Source: Bacteroidales bacterium (lineage in GTDB: Bacteria; Bacteroidota; Bacteroidia; Bacteroidales; UBA10428). Taken from it: DNA of 38,672 bases. The notes beneath the pieces were generated by a model. The model was not told the DNA's origin. It did no database searches and saw nothing but the letters and a program-made list of their open reading frames with translations. Positions 33,314 to 38,672 of the stretch are shown piece by piece. Where the stretch lies: contig JAFGQO010000163.1 of NCBI GenBank assembly GCA_016935615.1, positions 1 through 38,672 on the forward strand, given 5' to 3'. The number at the start of each line of letters is the position of its first letter. The stretch's first letter is position 1. The translations under genes and the position numbers were made by a program.

Positions 33314-35359
33314 TTACATAAGTTCAATGCTTCTTTTTACAAACTTTGTAAGTTCTTCTCCTTTCAGCATACCATTTGCCAGTAAAGCCAGATCTATCAA
33401 TTGTTTAACAAGTTTGTTGTCATTTCCGAATTTCTTAAGCAGTTTGTTTTTCTTTTCCTGCAGCTCAGAGATTTTCTTTGTGAGTTCTTCAATACGATCC
33501 TTGTCTTCCTGTTTTATTTCTTCTTCCTTTTTATCTTTTACAGCCTTGTCAAGTTTGGCTTTATTATCATTAAGAGGTTTAATTTTCTCATCTATTTTTT
33601 TCAAATCACCAGAAAGTTTTTTCTCCAGTTCATCATTCAATCTTAAGATCAGTGTATGATTTCCATTTACAACAAGGTTATAGCTGTCAGGCATTTCACC
33701 ATAAAAATTCATTCCACCACCAAGGGAAGACATGTCTTTCATTCGGCGCATAAATTCGGATTGTGTTATCAGAAGAGGGCTCTCATTTTCACCCATTGCT
33801 TCGTAGCTTACAAGATAATTTGCTTTATCGGGAAGTAAGCCCTGAAATACTGGTGTAAGTCTGTTTTGTTGCTCTGAGCTAAGTTTTAGTTCTTTGGTTT
33901 CTCCTTTTTCAACCAATTTATCAATTACATCTGAATCCACTCTCGTAAACCTGGAGTTTTTTAACTTTTGTTCAAGGTGATTGAGAAAATGAGTGTCAAG
34001 CTGACCATCCATCACCAGTACATCGTAGCCTTTTTCTTTTGCAGCTTCCACGAAACTATGCTGCTCATCGATATTCGTCGTGTAAAGATATATCAGAGTT
34101 TTGTTCTTATCGGTTTGATTTTCTTTAATTAGTTTTTGGTATTCTTCAAGTGTAAAATATTTATTATCAGTGTTTTTAAGAAGAGTAAATTTTTCAGCTT
34201 TTTCATAGAACTTTTCTTCGGAAATCATTCCGTATTCAATGAACAATTTCAGATCATCCCATTTCTTTTCAAATTGTTTTCTGTCGTTTTTAAAGATTTC
34301 CGCCAGTCGGTCCGCCACTTTTTTTGTAATATGATTTGAGATCTTTTTAACATTTGAATCACTCTGAAGATAAGATCGTGATACATTCAGAGGTATATCC
34401 GGTGAATCCAGAACTCCATGCAACAGGGTGAGAAATTCAGGTACTATACCTTCAACAGAATCGGTAACAAAAACCTGGTTACAATACAATTGTATTTTAT
34501 TCTTCTGAATTTCTATGTTGTTTTTAATTCTCGGGAAATATAATATCCCTGTCAGATTAAAAGGGTAATCCACATTTAAATGAATATTAAACAAGGGAGT
34601 TTCGCTGATCGGATACAAATCGCGGTAAAATTTAGTATAATCCTCTTCTTTAAGATCTGCAGGTTTTCTTGTCCATAGAGGATTTGTATCATTAATGACT
34701 TTATTTTTTTCAAGTTCAACTTCCTTTCCGTCTTTCCATTCTTTTTCTTTTCCAAAAGCTATTTCAACGGGAAGAAACCTGCAATACTTATTCAACAACT
34801 GATTTACTTTAGTTTCTTCAAGGAATTCTTTTGAATCTTTGTCAAGATAGAGGATTACATCTGTTCCTCTTGTTGCTTTATCGGCATTATCGATATTATA
34901 TTCCGGTGTTCCTTCACATGACCACTTAATGGCTTTTGCCTTGGCTTTGTATGATTTTGTGATAATTTCAACCTTGTCAGAAACCATGAAAGTGCTATAA
35001 AACCCTAATCCAAAATGTCCGATGATTGCATTCTCCTGGTTTTTATATTTTTCAAGGAAATCTTCAGCACTTGACAAAGCAATCTGGTTGATGTATTTTT
35101 CAATTTCTTCCTGGGTCATTCCTATTCCCTGATCGGAGACAGTAAGAGTTCCTTTCTTTTTGTCTATTGCTACCCTGATGGTCAGATCGCCCAGTTCACC
35201 TTTTAAATCACCCATGTTGGCAAGGGTTTTCAGTTTTTGGGTGGCGTCAACAGCGTTGGACATGACCTCTCTAAGAAATATTTCATGATCGGAATATAGA
35301 AACTTTTTAATGATAGGGAATATATTTTCCGTTGTTACTCCAATTTTACCAGTTTGCAT
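33314..35359 (-). CDS. htpG: Chaperone protein HtpG (Hsp90)
   Basis: This is a 681-residue ATP-dependent chaperone. The N-terminal GHKL ATPase is plain: LREVMSNAVDATQKLK (the Asn and Asp that bind ATP/Mg), VSDQGIGMTQEEIEKY (the DxGxG loop) and IGHFGLGFYSTFMV (Gly-rich lid). The middle domain includes the conserved Arg region (LNVSRSYLQSD). The C-terminal dimerisation part contains a charged insertion (about 595-645; KKIDEKIKPLNDNKAKLDKA) that makes this protein longer than the 624-residue E. coli form, a feature common in Bacteroidota. No perfect promoter box was found in the 124 bp upstream. A strong terminator follows. Confidence 0.97.
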   Translation of the reverse strand: MQTGKIGVTTENIFPIIKKFLYSDHEIFLREVMSNAVDATQKLKTLANMGDLKGELGDLTIRVAIDKKKGTLTVSDQGIGMTQEEIEKYINQIALSSAEDFLEKYKNQENAIIGHFGLGFYSTFMVSDKVEIITKSYKAKAKAIKWSCEGTPEYNIDNADKATRGTDVILYLDKDSKEFLEETKVNQLLNKYCRFLPVEIAFGKEKEWKDGKEVELEKNKVINDTNPLWTRKPADLKEEDYTKFYRDLYPISETPLFNIHLNVDYPFNLTGILYFPRIKNNIEIQKNKIQLYCNQVFVTDSVEGIVPEFLTLLHGVLDSPDIPLNVSRSYLQSDSNVKKISNHITKKVADRLAEIFKNDRKQFEKKWDDLKLFIEYGMISEEKFYEKAEKFTLLKNTDNKYFTLEEYQKLIKENQTDKNKTLIYLYTTNIDEQHSFVEAAKEKGYDVLVMDGQLDTHFLNHLEQKLKNSRFTRVDSDVIDKLVEKGETKELKLSSEQQNRLTPVFQGLLPDKANYLVSYEAMGENESPLLITQSEFMRRMKDMSSLGGGMNFYGEMPDSYNLVVNGNHTLILRLNDELEKKLSGDLKKIDEKIKPLNDNKAKLDKAVKDKKEEEIKQEDKDRIEELTKKISELQEKKNKLLKKFGNDNKLVKQLIDLALLANGMLKGEELTKFVKRSIELM

Positions 35360-35483
35360 AATATCTCCAGTTTAAATTTCACATGTTATCATGAATGATG
35401 GTTTTTCAAAGAATATGCCAGTCTGTATTTGCTGTCATATAGTCATACAATGGGAAAAAACCAAAAACAATACTGAAAAAATA

Positions 35484-36296
35484 TCAGTTTGTGATGTCTA
35501 TATCTTTATAAAGCACCCACATTCCTTTTTCAAACTTAAGGCCGTCATAGGTAAAGTCAGGTCCGTAGAATTCGTATTGATGTTCTAAGGAAGGTTTACC
35601 AGGTGATAGATGATCGAATACGATCATTTTTATTTCGTGGTTGTATCTGAGACTCATAACTACTTTCTCATTGTATTCAAATTCAAGATTATCCAGAAGT
35701 TTGCCGTCATACTGAAATAGTTTCTGACATACATACAATTCATCAGACTCATTGAATGATAATACATCGATACGTTTTTTATTGGACAATACATTGTGTA
35801 AGTCAAATCCCAGCAATGTATAGTATTTTTGTCCGGCATGCCTGGTGACTATAATTTCATAGTATAAGGCACCCGGCCAATCAACGGGTCGGGAATTTTC
35901 AAAATAAGTTAATGAATCATTAAGTTTTACTGCAATGTATTTTTCATGGAATTTTGAATAATACTGTACAATTCCATAATAAAAATTTTTATCCATGGCA
36001 TACGGAATGTTCCAGGTATAGATCCTGATCCTTTTATCCACCGAATAGATTTTACCAATGTTTTCAAGTTTACTGAACGGATGAGCAAAAGAGCCTTCTA
36101 CTTCAAGCATCGTGTAAAATTCATTATAAAAGGCTCTGCTTATATTTTCTCTGTTATAAGGATTTTCATTGAGAATTGAATTGTATAATACTGTAAGTTT
36201 TTCTTCGCATTGATTTAACGAAAGACTATCCTGGCCGAAAAGTGTAACGGGTTGCAGAATAATAAACAATGTCAACACAATGCACGTATGGAACAT
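35484..36296 (-). CDS. Hypothetical exported protein
   Basis: I do not recognise a family. The 270-residue protein has a signal peptide (1-21, ending LFGQ) and no later membrane segment, so it should be periplasmic or on the outer membrane. It is beta-rich with many Tyr and Phe: IRIYTWNIPYAMDKNFYYGI is a good landmark, and the C-terminus ends in MWVLYKDIDITN. Proteins of this type are seen in Bacteroidota, often next to wall or regulatory genes, without known function. It lies 50 bp downstream of an orphan LytTR regulator, so the two are probably in one transcript and may be functionally linked. Confidence 0.6.
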   Translation of the reverse strand: MFHTCIVLTLFIILQPVTLFGQDSLSLNQCEEKLTVLYNSILNENPYNRENISRAFYNEFYTMLEVEGSFAHPFSKLENIGKIYSVDKRIRIYTWNIPYAMDKNFYYGIVQYYSKFHEKYIAVKLNDSLTYFENSRPVDWPGALYYEIIVTRHAGQKYYTLLGFDLHNVLSNKKRIDVLSFNESDELYVCQKLFQYDGKLLDNLEFEYNEKVVMSLRYNHEIKMIVFDHLSPGKPSLEHQYEFYGPDFTYDGLKFEKGMWVLYKDIDITN

Positions 36297-36346
36297 AGCT
36301 TAGAAATTGAGGAGATTTTAATAGATAAAACAGAAAACGGAAAGAA

Positions 36347-37054
36347 TTATTTTACCATCAGGTTAATGTCTCCCATCAATTTATCTTTGTAGGATTTACC
36401 AATGGGAATAGTTTTCCCGCCATCTTTTGTTTTGATAACAATGGCATTGTCTTCTATAAAATTTATTGAGCTGATATTAACAATATATGAACGATGAACG
36501 CGCGTAAAAATACCTGAAGGAAGCTTTTGCTCAATGGCTTTCATTGTAAAGTGAATGGTATATTTATCTTCAAAGGTGTTAAAAATCACATAATTTTCCA
36601 GTGCTTCAACCCATAGAATATCTTTGTATTTTAATCGGACAAGTGCTGAGTTTTTCTTGATAAAAATTTCATCTTCCCTTGGATCTACTTTGTTTTTGAA
36701 TCGTTCGCCCGCTTTATTTACTGCTTTAAAGAACCTGCTATAGTTCACAGGCTTCAAAAGATAATCGGTGACATCATAGTTAAAGGCGTCGAGAGCGTAT
36801 TTTTCTTTGGAGGAGACGATGATAATTTGAGGAGGATTTTGAAGCGTTTCAAGAAAATCGATACCACTCATTTCAGGCATTTCAATATCGAGGAATATCA
36901 AATCTATATCTTCACCGGTACTGAAAGCATTTATTGCGTCAACAGCGTTTTCGTATGAACTTAACAGGTGCAATTGATCCGTTCGTTCTACGAACTCTTC
37001 AATTACTCTGCGTGACATCTGATCATCATCTATAATTATACAATTCATAGTCAA
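36347..37054 (-). CDS. LytTR-family response regulator (orphan)
   Basis: This is a 235-residue response regulator. The receiver shows DDDQ near the N-terminus, phospho-acceptor Asp in LIFLDIEMPEMSG (near 56), SSKE at the switch-Thr/Ser position and LLKPVNYSRF with the conserved Lys. The LytTR domain from about 130 contains FTRVHRSYIVNISSINFIED, which is the typical DNA-recognition core. No histidine kinase gene is adjacent, so the partner kinase must be elsewhere, perhaps the LytS-like kinase at 21.6-23.5 kb. The exported unknown protein follows 50 bp later. Upstream, ACTAAGTCAAA at 37091-37101 is identical to 11 bp in the LytTR operator at 23652-23662. Confidence 0.92.
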   Translation of the reverse strand: MTMNCIIIDDDQMSRRVIEEFVERTDQLHLLSSYENAVDAINAFSTGEDIDLIFLDIEMPEMSGIDFLETLQNPPQIIIVSSKEKYALDAFNYDVTDYLLKPVNYSRFFKAVNKAGERFKNKVDPREDEIFIKKNSALVRLKYKDILWVEALENYVIFNTFEDKYTIHFTMKAIEQKLPSGIFTRVHRSYIVNISSINFIEDNAIVIKTKDGGKTIPIGKSYKDKLMGDINLMVK

Positions 37055-37090
37055 TAGTTTTCATCAAAGGTATATAGATATTCATCAATA

Positions 37091-37105
37091 ACTAAGTCAA
37101 ATATA
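37091..37105. promoter_or_regulatory. Candidate promoter/operator region of the orphan LytTR gene
   Basis: Minus-strand TATATTTG (37098-37105) fits the -7 box TANNTTTG, about 44 bp before the start codon, but no TTTG is at the right distance. It overlaps plus-strand ACTAAGTCAAA (37091-37101), identical to part of the LytTR site at 23652-23662. A second 9-mer at 12-bp spacing is not evident here. Confidence 0.3.
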
Positions 37106-37172
37106 TAAAAAAAAAACAGATACCATTTGTTTCGATTCTTTTGTCATAAATAAGAAAAACAAATTAATTGAG

Positions 37173-37841
37173 TTATTGCTCAGAATAATATTTCTTTACA
37201 ATATTTCCGGAATTTCGTACAGATCTTTTTAACCAATTGAATTTCACTTCAAGGCTTTCATTCCGGGTAAGTTTCCATGGCATGGATGAATTCCGCAGCC
37301 GGAGGGTAAGGCAATATAAAATTATCGCAGCCGAGACAGAAATATTAAAACTTTCAGTAAATCCATGCATAGGAATGAAAAGGCGTTCATCCGCTTCTTT
37401 TAAAACAAAATCGGACAATCCATTGAGTTCTGTACCAAAGAAAAGAGCTACTTTACCTTTTGTCAGGTCAAATTCTTCCAGAGAAGTATGTTTTCCTGAG
37501 GGTGTTGTAGCAATAATTCTGTATCCGGCATTCCTCAATGAATTGATTGCGGCTGATGAATTGTTAGGCAAAGCATTGTATTTCTTAATATTCAACCATT
37601 TGTCCGAACCCATTGTAACATCAGGATTGATGTTGTATTTGTTTTTGTTTTCAATAATATGAATATCCTGAATACCGAAACAATCGCATGTTCTGAGCAC
37701 TGCACTGGCGTTATGAGGTTGAAATATATCTTCCAGAACTACCGTAATATATCTGGTTCTTTCCTTAAGAACTGATGAGAGCATTTTTTTTCTCTCTTCT
37801 GTTATAAAACTCTCCAGTAGTTTTATTATATCAGTTATCAT
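37173..37841 (-). CDS. trmH: tRNA (guanosine(18)-2'-O)-methyltransferase TrmH
   Basis: This is a 222-residue SPOUT-class RNA 2'-O-methyltransferase that uses S-adenosylmethionine and forms a knotted dimer. The three motifs are clear: motif 1 PHNASAVLRTCDCFGI with the catalytic Arg, motif 2 ALFFGTELNGLSDFVL, and motif 3 IPMHGFTESFNISVSAAI with the conserved Ser and Asn. The flanking helices, an N-terminal basic region (EERKKMLSSVLKERTRYITV) and C-terminal RLRNSSMPWKLTRNE, fit the TrmH group that methylates G18 in the tRNA D-loop, more than the rRNA methylases. The gene is 76 bp downstream of HU but isolated from it by a terminator. Confidence 0.9.
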   Translation of the reverse strand: MITDIIKLLESFITEERKKMLSSVLKERTRYITVVLEDIFQPHNASAVLRTCDCFGIQDIHIIENKNKYNINPDVTMGSDKWLNIKKYNALPNNSSAAINSLRNAGYRIIATTPSGKHTSLEEFDLTKGKVALFFGTELNGLSDFVLKEADERLFIPMHGFTESFNISVSAAIILYCLTLRLRNSSMPWKLTRNESLEVKFNWLKRSVRNSGNIVKKYYSEQ

Positions 37842-37867
37842 GTTATCAGGAATAATTATTTAAGACA

Positions 37868-37896
37868 TAAAAAAAGGGAGCACATATTGCTCCCTT
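37868..37896 (-). terminator. Intrinsic terminator downstream of the HU gene
   Basis: On the minus strand, AAGGGAGC pairs with GCTCCCTT around a 7-nt loop and is followed by seven or more T residues. It lies 22 bp after the HU stop. Confidence 0.88.
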
Positions 37897-37917
37897 ACAT
37901 GGTAATTTTTTCCATTA

Positions 37918-38190
37918 TTATTGAACAGCATCAGCTAATTCGCTACCAGCTTTGAATTTAACTACCTTTTTTGCAGGAATAGTGATTTCTTTACCAGTCT
38001 GTGGATTTCTTCCTGTACGTGCACTTCTTTTTGCCACAGAAAAAGAACCAAATCCTACCAGAGCTACACGATCACCTTTTTTAAGAGCCTTTGAAGTAGA
38101 ACCTATAAAAGCATCAAGAGCTTTCTTGGCATCAGCTTTAGTTAGACCAGCGCTACTAGCGATTGCATCAATTAATTGTGCTTTGTTCAT
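37918..38190 (-). CDS. HU-family DNA-binding protein
   Basis: This is a 90-residue nucleoid protein, the standard HU length. The N-terminal helix pair ([20 protein letters not shown]) is followed by [11 protein letters not shown] and the DNA-binding arm, [20 protein letters not shown], with the intercalating Pro in RNPQTG. It binds DNA as a dimer without strong sequence preference and bends or compacts it. The gene has its own canonical promoter (38242-38272) and terminator (37868-37896), so it is a single-gene unit. Confidence 0.97.
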   Translation of the reverse strand: MNKAQLIDAIASSAGLTKADAKKALDAFIGSTSKALKKGDRVALVGFGSFSVAKRSARTGRNPQTGKEITIPAKKVVKFKAGSELADAVQ

Positions 38191-38598
38191 GATAAAATAA
38201 TTTAGGGTTAGTAAATATTTTCACAGTAGTAAATGTATATACAAATATAGACTATTTGTCAAGTTTAGCAAATTTAGAGATCAAAATTTACCGCTACAAA
38301 TCAACCTTTCAGGCTTTTTTTTAATTTTTTGATGTTAATATTATTCAGGATCAAATCATCGTATCTTTGGAAATTTGGCAACAGATAAGATAACAAATAG
38401 CAGTCATTCAGTAACTTACAGATTAGCTGGAATTTGCAAAAGATGTAAAATATTGAATGCTTTATAGTTAGCATAATGTTGATAAAAAAAATTACTTTTT
38501 GTTCTGTTTTCTTGCTCTTTTTGAAGATTTCAGGAGTGGAAACGGATTTTTTCATTTGATCTGGTCTTCGTATTAAAAAAAGTTATATTTTCGCGCCC
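38191..38598. other. Gene-free interval with the HU promoter
   Basis: The 408 bp between HU and the tRNA gene holds the HU promoter near 38242-38272 and, just before the tRNA, TATATTTT at 38584-38591 as a one-mismatch -7 box for the tRNA. An 84-codon frame on the minus strand (38301-38555) begins MKKSVSTPEIFKKSKK but soon becomes low-complexity and hydrophobic without motifs. I do not call it a gene. Confidence 0.5.
38242..38272 (-). promoter_or_regulatory. Bacteroidota-type promoter of the HU gene
   Basis: On the minus strand, TTTG (38269-38272), 19 nt, then TATATTTG (38242-38249): both boxes and spacing fit the -33 TTTG / -7 TANNTTTG consensus used by the Bacteroidota primary sigma factor. 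Predicted leader about 45 nt. Confidence 0.75.
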
Positions 38599-38672
38599 GG
38601 AGGAATGGCAGAGTGGTCGAATGCGGCGGTCTTGAAAACCGTTGTACCGCAAGGTACCGGGGGTTCGAATCC
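38599..38672 (+). tRNA. tRNA-Ser (anticodon UGA), 3'-truncated by window end
   Basis: The acceptor strand GGAGGAA is followed by a D-arm (GGCAGAGTGGTCGAATGC), the anticodon stem GCGGT/ACCGT around loop CTTGAAA with anticodon TGA at 38633-38635, a long variable arm (GTACC-GCAA-GGTAC) typical of class II serine tRNAs, and the T-loop GGTTCGAATCC, where the window ends. It reads UCA codons by Watson-Crick pairing. The 3' acceptor strand is outside the window. Confidence 0.95.

Noticed and set aside
38301..38555. 84-codon minus-strand frame between HU and the tRNA gene
   Set aside because: The first 20 codons look protein-like (Lys-rich) but the rest is low-complexity Ile/Leu/Phe/Cys/Asn typical of AT-rich non-coding DNA; no motif, no promoter, no partner gene.

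Overview
The window looks like a piece of a Bacteroidota chromosome, probably Bacteroidales or a close relative. The grounds are: low GC content; two secreted proteins ending in YPNP-type type IX secretion (T9SS) sorting domains; LytS/LytTR two-component regulators; a lipid A gene (lpxB) in an operon with surE; and Bacteroidota-type promoters (TTTG, about 19 nt, TANNTTTG), best seen upstream of the HU gene. I see no insertion sequence, prophage, CRISPR array or rRNA operon. The genes are mostly housekeeping, with a few accessory modules.

Layout. 1-2.3 kb: the 3' part of a PagL-like lipid A deacylase and a GIN-domain (DUF2807) protein, separated and followed by unusual intergenic DNA built of degenerate 7-bp units. 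2.3-5.7 kb (minus): surE, a small membrane protein, lpxB and a SpoIID-like protein, tightly packed. 5.9-12.3 kb (minus): two large T9SS cargo proteins, a CotH/lamin-tail protein and a DUF362 protein. 12.4-14.7 kb (minus): an ArsP-type permease and a cytidylyltransferase-GHMP kinase fusion. 14.8-17.7 kb: a Tat-exported aldo/keto reductase, a GNAT acetyltransferase, an unknown protein and the remnant of a secreted parallel beta-helix protein. 17.9-20.5 kb (minus): a three-gene polyamine operon (pyruvoyl arginine decarboxylase, agmatinase, deoxyhypusine-synthase-like enzyme) that should run arginine to agmatine to putrescine to a longer polyamine.

20.6-26.1 kb: a LytS-type sensor kinase with a TPR sensor region and its LytTR regulator (minus), divergent from a VWA lipoprotein and an ARPP-1 lipoprotein (plus). 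The 233-bp divergent region holds a near-consensus LytTR operator, two 9-mers exactly 12 bp apart, so I infer that the two-component system controls the lipoprotein pair and/or itself. 26.5-31.9 kb (plus): a compact run of pheT, a macro-domain ADP-ribose hydrolase, a DUF3108 protein, a seven-bladed WD40 protein and mgsA. 32-38.2 kb (minus): an aminotransferase, htpG, a secreted unknown protein, an orphan LytTR regulator, trmH and HU. The window ends inside a plus-strand tRNA-Ser(UGA).

The observations most worth following are the heptanucleotide arrays that abut stop codons, the LytTR operator and the VWA/ARPP-1 module, the cytidylyltransferase-GHMP fusion, and the polyamine operon with an altered deoxyhypusine-synthase active site. 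All family assignments were made by reading motifs, without database searches.
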